This document shows positions 1-9,216 of a DNA stretch of 64,000 bases, piece by piece. This stretch comes from Bradyrhizobium sp. ORS 278 (lineage in GTDB: Bacteria; Pseudomonadota; Alphaproteobacteria; Rhizobiales; Xanthobacteraceae): the NCBI RefSeq assembly GCF_000026145.1, contig NC_009445.1, positions 2,294,001-2,358,000 of the forward strand, written 5' to 3'. A program made the translations under genes and the position numbers. Under the pieces are notes generated by a model, which saw nothing but the letters and a program-made list of their open reading frames with translations, ran no database searches and had not been told where the DNA came from. Every line of letters starts with the position of its first letter. The first letter of the stretch is position 1.

Positions 1-380
1 GTGCCCATCCGCGCGTGGAACGTCGCGCGGCGGCGGCCGGCGCCGTGGGCGTCGATCAGCGGCGCCACCTCGCAATCGACCTTTGCGGCGCGCAGCGTCT
101 CGACGACGATGTTGCGCTTCCACTGCCGATAAGGCTCCGGCGACCAGTGCTGGATGGCGCAGCCGCCGCACACGCCGAAATGCGGGCAGAACGGCGTGAT
201 GCGCTCCGGGCTCGGTGCCTCTACCGCGAGCAGCTTGCGGCGGTCGGGATGGCCGGGAATGGCCGCGGCCTCGACGGTCTCGCCAGCCAGCGTATACGGC
301 ACGTACAGTGCCTCGCCCGAGGACAGCGATACGCCGTCGCCGCGATGGCCGACATGGTCGATGACGAGACGCTCAACCAT
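1..380 (-). CDS. Class I SAM-dependent RNA (uracil-5) methyltransferase, TrmA/RumA-like, partial
   Basis: The reverse strand reads an N-terminus beginning [16 protein letters not shown], a TRAM-like beta-barrel opening typical of 23S rRNA m5U methyltransferases. Near residue 67 comes [16 protein letters not shown], the first three cysteines of the 4Fe-4S cluster seen in RumA/RlmD-type enzymes. About 126 codons are present; the catalytic methyltransferase domain lies beyond the left edge. The ATG (380-378) overlaps the stop of tlyA by 8 bases, so the two are probably cotranscribed and both modify rRNA. The exact uridine target cannot be told from this fragment. The family assignment is strong; the specific RNA substrate is inference. 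Confidence 0.85.
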   Translation of the reverse strand, partial: MVERLVIDHVGHRGDGVSLSSGEALYVPYTLAGETVEAAAIPGHPDRRKLLAVEAPSPERITPFCPHFGVCGGCAIQHWSPEPYRQWKRNIVVETLRAAKVDCEVAPLIDAHGAGRRRATFHARMG

Positions 381-1119
381 GGCGGCGGGCTCCCAGAAAG
401 AATTCGGCGTTGCCGTCGCCGCCCTTGATGGATGACGGGAAGATCTCGATGTCACTACAGCCGAGCGAGGCTGCAAATGCGGCGATGTCGTCGCACACCG
501 CCCGGTGGACGGCCGCATCCTTGATGATGCCGCCCTTGCCGTGCGCGCCCTTGGCTTCGAATTGCGGCTTGATCAGCGCCAGCAGGCTCATGGGCGACGC
601 CGCCAAGGTCAGCGCCACCGGCAGCACGGCCTTCAGCGAAATGAAGCTGCAATCGATGACGACGATATCAGGCCGCTGCGGCAGCCGCTTGCCCTCATAG
701 CTGCGGATGTCGGTCTGCTCCATCGAGACGATCTTCGGGTGATCGCGCAGCGACGGATGCAGCTGATCGCGGCCGACATCGACCGCGAACACCAGCGCCG
801 CGCCGTTCGCCAGCAGCGCCTCGGTGAAGCCGCCGGTGGAGGCGCCGACGTCGAGACAGACATGGTCCTCGACCTCGATGCCGTAACGCTCCAGCGCCGC
901 CGCCAGCTTGACCCCGCCGCGCGACACCCAGGGATGCGCCGGCTCGGCCTGGACGACGGCATCGATGGGAATGGTCTCGGAGGCCTTCGCCACCTGCTTG
1001 TCATTGGCGAACACCAGCCCCGCCTCGATCGCCGCCTGCGCCCGCGCCCGGCTCTCGAACAGGCCACGTTCGACCAGGAGGATATCAGCGCGTTTGCGGG
1101 GAGGGGACATTTGTCTCAT
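373..1119 (-). CDS. tlyA: TlyA family rRNA (cytidine-2'-O)-methyltransferase
   Basis: About 248 residues, the usual TlyA length. It has an N-terminal S4 RNA-binding domain ([20 protein letters not shown], residues about 10-65) followed by an FtsJ/RrmJ-like Rossmann methyltransferase domain with SAM motif [15 protein letters not shown] and a later [10 protein letters not shown] strand. Characterised TlyA proteins 2'-O-methylate cytidines in 16S and/or 23S rRNA; the old name haemolysin A reflects an indirect effect. Two ATGs lie close together (1119 and 1110) with no strong ribosome site, so the start is uncertain by a few residues. It overlaps the downstream RNA methyltransferase by 8 bases, suggesting a small rRNA-modification operon. 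Confidence 0.92.
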   Translation of the reverse strand: MRQMSPPRKRADILLVERGLFESRARAQAAIEAGLVFANDKQVAKASETIPIDAVVQAEPAHPWVSRGGVKLAAALERYGIEVEDHVCLDVGASTGGFTEALLANGAALVFAVDVGRDQLHPSLRDHPKIVSMEQTDIRSYEGKRLPQRPDIVVIDCSFISLKAVLPVALTLAASPMSLLALIKPQFEAKGAHGKGGIIKDAAVHRAVCDDIAAFAASLGCSDIEIFPSSIKGGDGNAEFFLGARRHG

Positions 1120-1159
1120 CAATGGTCATGAGTTGTGGAGCTCGCGCCCTAATTCCGGT

Positions 1160-1311
1160 GTCGTCCCGGCGAAAGCTCCAACGCGCATCGCGCGTTGGAG
1201 CGCCGACCCGGGATCCATAACCCCAGGACGTAGTTTGTAGGAAGCTGGCAACTCCGCGTTTGCCCAACACGACGTCCTGTGGTTATGGGTCCCGGCTTTC
1301 GCCGGGACGAC
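1160..1311. repeat. Long palindromic intergenic repeat (REP-like)
   Basis: The outer arms GTCGTCCCGGCGAAAGC (1160-1176) and GCTTTCGCCGGGACGAC (1295-1311) are perfect inverted copies of 17 bp. Inside are a further palindrome (GCTCCAACGCGC, ATC spacer, and its complement) and a GGGATCCATAACC / GGTTATGGGTCCC pair. A related element with GTCGTCCCGGG arms and the same CCCATAACCCCAGG core lies at 17340-17461, so this is a dispersed family. Such elements are common between Bradyrhizobium genes. This one follows no stop codon closely but could fold in RNA. Confidence 0.8.
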
Positions 1312-1351
1312 GGCTGAGGGGGTCGCGAGATCGTGCCTCACAGCGAGAATC

Positions 1352-1490
1352 GTAGGGTGGGCAAAGGCGCGAGCACGGTGCTGCCGCAAGCTCGTATCGC
1401 AATTGACGCGCCGTGCCCACCATGCCGCGGCTGAGAACGCGGAAGGGCGGTGGGCACGCGTCGCCTTCGGCGCCGCTTTGCCAACCCTAC
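1352..1490. repeat. Dispersed repeat with GTAGGGTGGGCAAAG terminal inverted repeats
   Basis: The element begins GTAGGGTGGGCAAAG and ends CTTTGCCAACCCTAC, imperfect inverted ends, with internal GCCCACC / GGTGGGC pieces. This sequence style recurs in many Bradyrhizobium intergenic regions (established by general familiarity, not searched here). Its right end touches the TAG stop of the nucleoside deoxyribosyltransferase-like gene (1490-1492), so it may act as its transcript end. Confidence 0.7.
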
Positions 1491-2044
1491 TATCTCGCGC
1501 CCAGCCGCTCCGCCGCGAGCCTTACGCATTCCTCGAATGCCGCCAGATCATGCCACACGTCCGCCGGCCGCTCCCGCGGCAGCACCAGCGATGCGCCATG
1601 CAGCTCGAGTGCGTGGATCATCATCAGATTGTCGGGCAGGCCGAAATCCTCGACCGTTAGCCCCTCGGCATCGACCAGGCGGTCGTCCTGCTCGCTGAGC
1701 GCGGTGAAGCGCCGGGCGCGCTCGGCATAGACCGTGGGATCATTGCAATAGCCGAGGCACAGCTTGCCCGTGCCGGCCATGTAGCCGAGCTCATAGACCG
1801 TGCCCGCATCGGCGCCGGGCCCGCGGAACGGCGTGAGATTGGCGATGATGGCATCTGCGCCATCCATCATCGCCTCGTTGCCATGGAAGATCTGGCGCGA
1901 GGCGTCGGAGGCGGCGAGATCTACGGTATTGTCGAGGGGATAGAGGCCGATCAAGCCGTGGCGATCGCAGATCGCGGCCTTCCGCCGGCCGATCTCAACG
2001 GCGTCCGGCAGGAACACGTCGGGACCTGCCAGATAGATCTTCAT
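1490..2044 (-). CDS. Nucleoside 2-deoxyribosyltransferase family protein
   Basis: 184 residues beginning MKIYLAGPDVFLPDA, the typical opening of this family. Residues about 75-100 carry TPFRGPGADAGTVYELGYM, where the Glu of YELG corresponds to the catalytic nucleophile region. The family transfers 2-deoxyribose between bases or hydrolyses nucleotides, serving nucleotide salvage or clean-up in the cytoplasm. It lies 31 bases downstream of dxs on the same strand and is probably read through from it, though no functional link to isoprenoid synthesis is evident. Whether it is a transferase or a DNPH1/RCL-like nucleotide hydrolase cannot be decided from sequence alone. Confidence 0.85.
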   Translation of the reverse strand: MKIYLAGPDVFLPDAVEIGRRKAAICDRHGLIGLYPLDNTVDLAASDASRQIFHGNEAMMDGADAIIANLTPFRGPGADAGTVYELGYMAGTGKLCLGYCNDPTVYAERARRFTALSEQDDRLVDAEGLTVEDFGLPDNLMMIHALELHGASLVLPRERPADVWHDLAAFEECVRLAAERLGAR

Positions 2045-2075
2045 GAGTCACCAGCGTCGGCTACCAAGCCCCGCC

Positions 2076-4001
2076 TCAGGCGAGCTTGACGGCCTCTGCG
2101 GCGTAGTCCTTGCCGAGCACCTCGAACACCTTGCGGACGATGCCCTTGGCGTCGAGGCCGGCGCGGGCGTACATCGCCGCCGGCGTGTCGTGGTCCTGGA
2201 ACTCGTCGGGCAGTACCATCGAGCGCATCTTCAGGCCGCCGTCGAGCATGCCCTGGTCGGCCAGGTACTGCATCACATGCGAGCCGAAGCCGCCGATCGA
2301 GCCTTCCTCGATGGTGATCAGGATCTCGTGGTCGCGTGCCAGCTTCAGCACCAGCTCCTCGTCGAGCGGCTTCATGAAGCGCGCATCGGCGATCGAAGCG
2401 GAGAGACCATGAGCGGCGAGTTCGTCGGCCGCCTTCTCGCACTCGGCGAGGCGGGTGCCGAAGGAGAGCAGCGCGACCTGCTTACCCTGGCGGATCATGC
2501 GGCCCTTGCCGATCGGAAGGGCCACACCGACTTCCGGCATCTCGACGCCGCGGCCTTCGCCGCGGGGATAGCGCACCGAACTCGGACGATCGTCGATCGC
2601 GACCTGCGTCGCCACCATGTGCACCAGCTCGGCCTCATCGGAGGCCGCCATGATCACCATGTTCGGCAGGCAGCCGAGATAGGCGTTGTCGAACGAACCG
2701 GCATGGGTGGCGCCGTCGGCGCCGACCAGGCCGGCGCGGTCGATCGCGAAGCGGACCGGCAGCGACTGGATGCAGACGTCGTGGACGATCTGGTCGTAGC
2801 CGCGCTGCAGGAAGGTCGAGTAGATCGCGCAGAACGGCTTGTAGCCCTCGGCGGCGAGACCGGCGGCGAAGGTCACCGCGTGCTGCTCGGCGATGCCGAC
2901 GTCAAAGGTGCGCTTCGGGAAGGCCTTGGCGAAGATGTCGATGCCGGTGCCCGAGGGCATCGCGGCGGTGATGCCGACGATCTTCTCGTCCTTCTCGGCT
3001 TCCTTGACCAGGCTCTGTCCGAACACGTTCTGATAGGCCGGCGCGTTCGGCTTGGCCTTGGCCTGGGTGCCGGTGGCGATGTCGAACTTGGCGACCGCGT
3101 GATATTTGTCGGCCGCGGCTTCCGCCGGCGAATAGCCCTTGCCCTTCTGGGTCACGACGTGGACCAGGATCGGGCCGGTCTCCATGTCGCGGACGTTCTT
3201 CAGCACGGGCAGCAGGTGATCGAGGTTGTGGCCGTCGATCGGGCCGACATAATAGAAGCCGAGCTCCTCGAACAGCGTGCCGCCGTCCATCATGAAGCCG
3301 CGGGAATATTCCTCGACGCGGCTGGCGCGGTTGGCGATCACCTTCGGCAGATGCTGGCCGAGCTGCTTCGCCGCATCGCGCAGGGTGCGGTAGGTCTTGC
3401 CCGAGTAGAGCCGCGACAGATAGGCCGACATCGCGCCGACCGGCGGGGCGATCGACATGTCGTTGTCGTTGAGGATCACGATCAGGCGGGAGTTCATCGC
3501 GCCGGCGTTGTTCATGGCCTCATAGGCCATGCCGGCGGACATCGCGCCGTCGCCGATCACGGCGATCACGTTGTTCTTGCCGCCCGAGAGATCGCGGGCC
3601 ACCGCCATGCCCAGGCCGGCGGAGATCGAGGTCGAGGAGTGCGCGGCGCCGAACGGATCGTAATCGCTCTCGGCGCGCTTGGTGAAACCGGAGAGGCCGC
3701 CGCCGGTGCGCAGCGTGCGGATGCGGTCGCGGCGCCCGGTCAGGATCTTGTGCGGGTAGGCCTGATGGCCGACGTCCCAGATCAGACGGTCGCGCGGCGT
3801 GTCGAACACATAGTGGATGGCCGTGGTGAGCTCGACGACGCCGAGCCCTGCACCGAAATGACCGCCGGTCACCGAAACCGCGTCGATCGTCTCCTGGCGC
3901 AATTCGTCAGCGACCTGCCGGACCTGCTCGACCTTCAGCCGGCGCAGATCTTCCGGAGTCTTGATGGTGTCGAGAAGCGGCGTCTTACTAAATGTGGTCA
4001 C
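2076..4001 (-). CDS. dxs: 1-deoxy-D-xylulose-5-phosphate synthase
   Basis: 641 residues, full length for Dxs. It condenses pyruvate and glyceraldehyde 3-phosphate to DXP, the first step of the MEP isoprenoid pathway and a precursor step for thiamine and pyridoxal. Visible landmarks are [15 protein letters not shown] (substrate histidine), [20 protein letters not shown] (thiamine diphosphate/Mg motif), [12 protein letters not shown], and the C-terminal transketolase domain with [18 protein letters not shown]. Translation most likely starts at GTG 4001; an upstream ATG is out of frame. The gene is followed closely by the nucleoside deoxyribosyltransferase-like gene and preceded by a long gap separating it from xseB. 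Nothing is unusual in the protein itself. Confidence 0.97.
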   Translation of the reverse strand: MTTFSKTPLLDTIKTPEDLRRLKVEQVRQVADELRQETIDAVSVTGGHFGAGLGVVELTTAIHYVFDTPRDRLIWDVGHQAYPHKILTGRRDRIRTLRTGGGLSGFTKRAESDYDPFGAAHSSTSISAGLGMAVARDLSGGKNNVIAVIGDGAMSAGMAYEAMNNAGAMNSRLIVILNDNDMSIAPPVGAMSAYLSRLYSGKTYRTLRDAAKQLGQHLPKVIANRASRVEEYSRGFMMDGGTLFEELGFYYVGPIDGHNLDHLLPVLKNVRDMETGPILVHVVTQKGKGYSPAEAAADKYHAVAKFDIATGTQAKAKPNAPAYQNVFGQSLVKEAEKDEKIVGITAAMPSGTGIDIFAKAFPKRTFDVGIAEQHAVTFAAGLAAEGYKPFCAIYSTFLQRGYDQIVHDVCIQSLPVRFAIDRAGLVGADGATHAGSFDNAYLGCLPNMVIMAASDEAELVHMVATQVAIDDRPSSVRYPRGEGRGVEMPEVGVALPIGKGRMIRQGKQVALLSFGTRLAECEKAADELAAHGLSASIADARFMKPLDEELVLKLARDHEILITIEEGSIGGFGSHVMQYLADQGMLDGGLKMRSMVLPDEFQDHDTPAAMYARAGLDAKGIVRKVFEVLGKDYAAEAVKLA

Positions 4002-5131
4002 GGTGACATTCCAATTTTGCAGGTCGGGTTCAAGGGCCGACGTCTGAGAGGTTCATCGTAACGGGCGGCGAAACCGGGTATTTCGAAGGTCACATCCGCG
4101 CGGATCGAAGCCGCGGTCCGGACCCTAGCCGGCTTTTGGATCGATCTAAGTGATGTAAGTCACTCTTGGTAGCCTTGCCGTCCTCGTTTGTCGCCCAAGA
4201 TCGCCAAGTCGTTCAGCCGAGTCAGTTCTTTCAGTTTTTGCAAGCGCTTAGGTCCAATCCTGAACGAGGGATGGGCACTTCCAAAAAACCGCAGTTCCGA
4301 GCAGCTTTACACCAAAGCCCGTCTTAAAGCCAACCCGGCGCAAGATGGCAAGCCCGCAAAGGGTACCAATCCGTCAAAACTCAACCTCGACGGTGGGATG
4401 AATGTTCCACGCAGCTGCTCAAATCGACGGCAGCGGCGGGTCCGCAATAGACCGGAGTTACCGGCCCCGTCCAGGCTTTTTCCCGCGATGCAGAAGCGCT
4501 ATGGGGCGGGCCTCGGCGTCATGAGCCATGCGTTGGTGTGAGAGGCGGATGTCGCATCCGATCATGAAGACGTCATGGACGTGAAACGTTACGTCGGCCT
4601 TGAACAATGAGACCCCTTGCGCGAATGATCGTCGCGAAAGGTTCGAAAGACGAACTAGGGGGACGCTCATTCACGCTGGCTGCACGGGGCGCGCATCATG
4701 ATCGCCGAAGCTGTGATCGCTCATCGTGAGCCGCCGGCACGCGCGCGCCTGCGACACCCGTCGTTAACGCTGTTTCGAGAGACAGCGTTAACGGAAGCAG
4801 CGGAGAGAGCCGACTGAGAGATCGCTCGGTCACGACTGCGTCTTGCCAGCGCAAGATGCTTTCACGAGATCGCATCATGCCCTTCGTGCCAACGTGGGGC
4901 CTCTGTCTCGATCGCTCGCCGGACGACTGCTCCGTTTTTCGGCTGATTTGCACGATCGACGGGCGCCCGAGGTCACGCGCGGTTCCGCGCCAAAATATTT
5001 CCTGGCTGTTGCGCGGAATCCCGGTTCCGCGAGGTCGGACGCCCGAGGCGGGGCCGAGTCAGCACGCCAGCTGCGAATAGATCTCAGGATTTGTCTTGCA
5101 CCGGTCCAGCGGCCCAGCCGAGCCGCGGCCG
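4002..5131. other. Gene-poor interval between dxs and xseB
   Basis: About 1.1 kb in which I see no convincing protein gene on either strand. Open frames here are short, begin with weak start codons and resemble no known family. Many alphaproteobacteria keep ispA (polyprenyl diphosphate synthase) between xseB and dxs, but no DDxxD-containing frame or remnant is evident here. The only clear structure is a perfect 12-bp inverted repeat at 4762-4793. An unannotated small RNA or long leader is possible. Confidence 0.5.
4762..4793. repeat. Perfect 12-bp inverted repeat hairpin
   Basis: CGTTAACGCTGT (4762-4773) and ACAGCGTTAACG (4782-4793) are exact reverse complements with an 8-base loop TTCGAGAG. 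There is no T run on either side, so a classical rho-independent terminator is unlikely. It could be an operator, a transcript-stabilising hairpin, or an inserted REP-like unit. Confidence 0.7.
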
Positions 5132-5383
5132 CTACTGGACGTCGAGCGGCGCCGTGCCGGTCGCCCGGCCGCTGGCATCCGTGGTGATTTTCTCGACCCG
5201 GGCCTCGGCCTGACGCAGCAGCTCCTCGCAGCGCCGCTTCAGCGCCTCGCCACGCTCGTAGATCGTCACCGATTCCTCGAGCGGCACCTTGCCGTCCTCG
5301 AGCCGCTTCACGATCGACTCCAATTCCTCGATCGCACGCTCGAACGACAGTTTCTTGACGTCGGCTACGGTGTTGTCCGCCAT
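5132..5383 (-). CDS. xseB: Exodeoxyribonuclease VII small subunit
   Basis: 83 residues, the usual XseB size. It contains the conserved core FERAIEELESIVKRLEDG followed by VPLEESVTIYERGEAL and the LRQAEARVEKI end, forming the helical hairpin that binds the XseA catalytic subunit. Exonuclease VII degrades single-stranded DNA to oligonucleotides. The large subunit is not in the window. The gene lies downstream of the deacetylase-family gene on the same strand with about 100 bases between, an order also familiar in related genomes. Confidence 0.95.
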   Translation of the reverse strand: MADNTVADVKKLSFERAIEELESIVKRLEDGKVPLEESVTIYERGEALKRRCEELLRQAEARVEKITTDASGRATGTAPLDVQ

Positions 5384-5482
5384 ACGGGTTCCCTGCAGAT
5401 ACTCAACTCCGGGGCCGTGCTTTTACACTCCGGCTGGAGCTCTGTCAGGCCCCGCCAGGTTGGATTGCCCGGAACCTGGGGA

Positions 5483-6412
5483 TTACGCCCCGGTCAGCGC
5501 CGCGACATGGGCCGAGACGGATTCCTTAAGGCCCTGAAGATCATAGCCGCCTTCCAGCACCGAGACGACACGCCCGCCCGCGGTCTTGTCGGCAAGCTCC
5601 ATCAGTTTGCGCGTGACCCAGCCGAAGTCTTCGGCGCGCAGGTTCAGCGATGCCAGCGGGTCGCGGTAGTGGGCGTCGAAGCCGGCCGAGATGATCACGA
5701 GCTCCGGGCTGAACTTGGTCAGTTGCGGCAGGATCAGATTCTCGAAGGCCGAGCGGAACTCCAGGCTGCCATCCTCGGAGGCGAGCGGCGCGTTGACGAT
5801 GGTGTCGTGCTCGCCACGCTCGCTGCGCGCCCCGGTGCCCGGGAACAGCGGCATCTGGTGGGTCGAGCAGTACATCACGCTCTTGTCGGCCCAGAAGATA
5901 TCCTGGGTGCCGTTGCCGTGGTGGACGTCGAAATCAATGATCGCGGCGCGCTCGATCCCGAAGGTGCGCTGGGCGTAGCGCGCGGCGATCGCAACATTGT
6001 CGAAGAAGCAGAACCCCATCGGCTTGGCGATCTCGGCGTGATGCCCGGGCGGGCGCACGGCAACGAAGGCGTTCCTGTGCTTGCCGGACATCACGGACTC
6101 GGTGGCCGCCACCGCGCCGCCGACGCCGCGCATGACCGCTTCCCAGGTGCCCGGAGACATCGAGGTGTCGCCGTCGAGATAGATGATGCCTGAAGTCGGA
6201 GCCATCTGGCGCAGCTCGGTGACGTAATGCTCGTTGTGGCAGAGCAGGGGCAGCTCGATGTCGGCCTCCGGCGCCTCGTCGCGATCGAGCAGGGCAAAGC
6301 GCTCCTCGGTCAGCGCCTCCTCGACGGCACGCAGCCGGTCGGCGCGCTCGGGATGTCCGGACGGGGTGGCGTGATCGAGGCAGGCTTCATGAGAGAGATA
6401 CAGCGTCGACAT
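5483..6412 (-). CDS. Histone deacetylase / acetylpolyamine amidohydrolase family protein
   Basis: 309 residues with the complete class II HDAC-like fold. Recognisable residues are HPERADRLRAV near the start, the His-His pair in RPPGHHAE, the zinc-binding FDVHHGNGTQDIF, a second zinc Asp in ISAGFDAHYRDPLA, and the EGGYDLQGL C-terminal loop. It should remove acetyl groups from acetyl-lysine or acetylated small amines in the cytoplasm; the true bacterial substrate is unknown and could be acetylpolyamine or an acyl-CoA synthetase. It is transcribed toward xseB and probably heads that unit. All metal ligands are present, so it is predicted active. Confidence 0.92.
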   Translation of the reverse strand: MSTLYLSHEACLDHATPSGHPERADRLRAVEEALTEERFALLDRDEAPEADIELPLLCHNEHYVTELRQMAPTSGIIYLDGDTSMSPGTWEAVMRGVGGAVAATESVMSGKHRNAFVAVRPPGHHAEIAKPMGFCFFDNVAIAARYAQRTFGIERAAIIDFDVHHGNGTQDIFWADKSVMYCSTHQMPLFPGTGARSERGEHDTIVNAPLASEDGSLEFRSAFENLILPQLTKFSPELVIISAGFDAHYRDPLASLNLRAEDFGWVTRKLMELADKTAGGRVVSVLEGGYDLQGLKESVSAHVAALTGA

Positions 6413-6523
6413 TCAACAGGCCCTGCCACTCGCGCGTTGCGGGAGTGCCCAATCTATGCGCTGAACGCAGCCTCGGAAAGAGCCATGACGGAGGATCTGA
6501 CTGGCTTTCCCGCCGTTCGGGCG

Positions 6524-8215
6524 TCAAGGGGCCTTGTTTGAAATGCGGTCGCGGGGCGGCGGGGCGAGCGGGCTGTTGGATTTGAGATAGGCGAACAGCG
6601 CCTCGTCATCATAAGGACCGACAACCGGATCCCGGCCGTTCTTGAACGCCGTGAAGCCGTCTCCGCCGAGCGCGAGATAGTTGTTGACCGTGACGCGGTA
6701 CGGCGCCGCCGCGTCGATCGGCTTGCCATTCAGCGTCATCGATGCGGCATCGATGCGCGCGCCGGCCGGCTGCTTCGCGTCGAACGCATAGGAGAAGCCG
6801 CGCGAGATTTGCAGGATTCGTGGCCGCGCCGGATCGGCCCACTGCTGCTCCAGCGCGGCCCTGATGTCGGCCCCCGTCAGGCTGATCGTCATCAGCTGGT
6901 TGCGGAACGGCTGGCTCGCAAACACATCGGCGAAGGTGACCGCGCCGTCGTCGCGCCGGGCGAGATCGGTGCGGATGCCGCCGGGATTTGTCATCGCGAT
7001 GACGGCGCCGCCCTTGTCCGCCGGCGATGTCGCCGCGAGCTGGGCGTCGGCGATGACATCGCCGAGCACGCTTTCGCCGGCCGCATTCGGCAGCCGCGAC
7101 AGCACCTGCGTGATGTTGCCCGCGGGCCGGTTCGCGAGCGGCGCGGCGAGCTTCTCGTAGGCGTCGATCAGCGCGGTCTGCGTCGGATCCTTCGGCAGCG
7201 TGGCGTCGACGACGATGTTGGTGGCGCTGGTGCTGATCACGTCGCGCGTCGTGCGGTCGAGCTTGACGTCGATCGCGGTGACGAGCGTGCCGAACTTGTC
7301 GGCCGAGGAGACGAGCCGCTTGTCGATGGTGCAGACATAGGCCTGGTGCGTGTGGCCGGAAATGACGATATCGACGGCGCTATCGAGATCCTTGACGATG
7401 TCGACGATCGGACCGGATAGCCCGGGGCATTCGTTCATGCCGCCCGAAGGCCAGCCGCCTTCGTGGATCATCACCACGATCGCCTGCACCCCCTTGGCCT
7501 TCAATTCGGGGATCAGCGCGTTGATGCTCTCCGCCTCGTTGCGGAATTCGAGGCCCGCCGAGCTCGCCGGCGAAATGATGCCGGCGGTCCCCTTCAGCGT
7601 CAGCCCGATGAAGGCGACCGGGATGTCCTCGAAGGTGCGGATTTCGTAAGGCGGAAACACCGTCTTGTCGGTGCCCTTCAGATAGGTGGAGGCGGCGAGA
7701 TAGTGGAATTTGGCGCCGGTGAAGGGGTGCGGCCCGCGGCAGCCATCGGTCGGATGGCAGCCGCCATTCTGCATCCGCAACAGCTCGTCCTTGCCCTCGT
7801 CGAACTCGTGATTGCCGACAGCCGACAGCGCAAGCCCCATCTGCGACATCGATTCGATCGTCGGCTCGTCATGGAACATCGCCGACAGAAATGGGCTTGC
7901 GCCGATGAGGTCGCCGGCGGCGACGAAGATCGTGTTCGGCTGCCCGTCGGACAAGAGCTTGACGAGGCTCGCCATCTGCGCTGCTCCGCCCGCCGGCACC
8001 GGCGTGCTCTTGGTCGGATCGTTCGGATCGGCGACGCGAATGCCGGCGCTTGGCGGCTTCAGATTGCCGTGGAAATCGTTGATGGCGAGAATGCGCAACG
8101 ACACCGGCTCGTCCTCGGCATGAACGGGCAGGGCGGCCAGACTCGCGGCCACGAAAGCGGCGAAGAGACAGGCGACGGCGACGCGATGGAAACGGCTCAT
8201 GGTGCGGTCAGGCAT
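6524..8215 (-). CDS. Secreted bifunctional 5'-nucleotidase/metallophosphatase (UshA-like)
   Basis: 563 residues. An N-terminal Sec signal ends near ALPVHA|EDEP. The calcineurin-like metallophosphatase domain shows NDFHGNLKPP, AGDLIGASPF, GNHEFDEG, VMIHEGGWPSGG and GHTHQAY, which supply the two-metal site. The C-terminal 5'-nucleotidase domain includes NPGGIRTDL, FADVFASQPFRN and NYLALGGDGFTAF, the nucleotide-binding loop. It hydrolyses nucleoside mono- and possibly UDP-sugar phosphates in the periplasm for nucleoside and phosphate salvage. A second ATG at codon 6 could be the true start. It is divergent from the metallo-beta-lactamase gene across a 110-base shared promoter region. Confidence 0.94.
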   Translation of the reverse strand: MPDRTMSRFHRVAVACLFAAFVAASLAALPVHAEDEPVSLRILAINDFHGNLKPPSAGIRVADPNDPTKSTPVPAGGAAQMASLVKLLSDGQPNTIFVAAGDLIGASPFLSAMFHDEPTIESMSQMGLALSAVGNHEFDEGKDELLRMQNGGCHPTDGCRGPHPFTGAKFHYLAASTYLKGTDKTVFPPYEIRTFEDIPVAFIGLTLKGTAGIISPASSAGLEFRNEAESINALIPELKAKGVQAIVVMIHEGGWPSGGMNECPGLSGPIVDIVKDLDSAVDIVISGHTHQAYVCTIDKRLVSSADKFGTLVTAIDVKLDRTTRDVISTSATNIVVDATLPKDPTQTALIDAYEKLAAPLANRPAGNITQVLSRLPNAAGESVLGDVIADAQLAATSPADKGGAVIAMTNPGGIRTDLARRDDGAVTFADVFASQPFRNQLMTISLTGADIRAALEQQWADPARPRILQISRGFSYAFDAKQPAGARIDAASMTLNGKPIDAAAPYRVTVNNYLALGGDGFTAFKNGRDPVVGPYDDEALFAYLKSNSPLAPPPRDRISNKAP

Positions 8216-8325
8216 GGCAGGCGCGCGGAGGATGCGGGACAGCGGAGGACGTACGATTGCTTCGTCGCGATCGCGATGACATAAGACAAATTCATAACAA
8301 CAATACCGGGAATGGGGAGGTCGTG

Positions 8326-9213
8326 ATGAAAAGAATGTTGTTGCTCGCCGCCACGCTGGCTTGGACGGCCGGTCCCGCTGCAGCGCAATCGCTGCCGGAC
8401 TTCATGAAGCAGGTGATCGCCACCTGGAACACGCCCACCGAGCCGTTCAAGGTGATCGACAACATCTATTACGTCGGCACCAACGGCCTGGCGTCCTACC
8501 TGATCACCACGCCGCAGGGCCACATCCTGATCGACACGGTGATGCCGGAATCGACAGCGCTGATCGAGACCAGCATCGGCAAGCTCGGCTTCAAGGTCGC
8601 CGACATCAAATACGTTATCAACACCCACGCTCATATCGATCACACCGGGGGACTCGCGCAGATCAAGCAGGAGACCGGCGCGCAGATGGTGGCCGGCGCC
8701 AAGGACGTGCCGCTGCTCGAAGGCGGCTTCTATCCGGGCCGCGAGGAGGAACGCTATCTGAATTTCCCGCCGGTCAAGGTCGACCGCGCCGTGCGCGAGG
8801 GCGACACAGTCACGCTCGGCGGCGTCACCCTGACCGCGCATGAGACGCCCGGTCATTCGCCGGGCTGCACCAGCTGGACCACCGAGGTGAAGGACGGCGA
8901 CGCGACGCGCAGCGTGATCTTTTTCTGCAGTGCCACCGTGGCGCTGAATCAGCTCGTGGGCCGGCCGACCTATCCGGGCATCGTCGACGACTACAAGAAG
9001 ACCTATGCATGGGCGAAGACGGTGCATCCCGACGTGCTGCTGGCGCCGCATCCGGAGATGTATGGCATGGCCGACAAGCGCGCCAAGATCGCCGACGGCG
9101 CGCCGAACCCGTTCGTGAAGCCGGGCGAGTTCAACGCCTATCTCGACAAGCTCGAGGCGCAGTTCAACGAAGGGCTCGCCAAGCAGACCGCCGCGCTGCA
9201 GTCCGGCAAGTAG
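8326..9213 (+). CDS. bla: Subclass B3 metallo-beta-lactamase, BJP-1-like
   Basis: 295 residues with signal peptide MKRMLLLAATLAWTAGPAAA|Q. The zinc ligands are NTHAHIDHTGG (His116, His118, Asp120, His121), HETPGHSPGC (His196) and APHPEMYG (His263), the full B3 set. Stretches such as EPFKVIDNIYYVGT, IGKLGFKVADIKY, VALNQLVGRPTYPGIVDDY and KIADGAPNPFVKPGE closely resemble BJP-1 of Bradyrhizobium. The ATG at 8326 is chosen because GGGGAGG lies five bases upstream and the signal peptide begins there. It should hydrolyse beta-lactams in the periplasm, probably an intrinsic chromosomal function. No mobile element or regulator is adjacent. Confidence 0.93.
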   Translation: MKRMLLLAATLAWTAGPAAAQSLPDFMKQVIATWNTPTEPFKVIDNIYYVGTNGLASYLITTPQGHILIDTVMPESTALIETSIGKLGFKVADIKYVINTHAHIDHTGGLAQIKQETGAQMVAGAKDVPLLEGGFYPGREEERYLNFPPVKVDRAVREGDTVTLGGVTLTAHETPGHSPGCTSWTTEVKDGDATRSVIFFCSATVALNQLVGRPTYPGIVDDYKKTYAWAKTVHPDVLLAPHPEMYGMADKRAKIADGAPNPFVKPGEFNAYLDKLEAQFNEGLAKQTAALQSGK

Positions 9214-9216
9214 CCA

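Noticed and set aside
2043..4061. 672-codon open frame opposite dxs
   Set aside because: It mirrors dxs codon structure, is His/Arg/Asp-rich and resembles no protein family; a GC-rich antisense shadow.
4188..4541. 117-codon plus-strand frame in the dxs-xseB gap
   Set aside because: TTG start, no ribosome site, no family resemblance.
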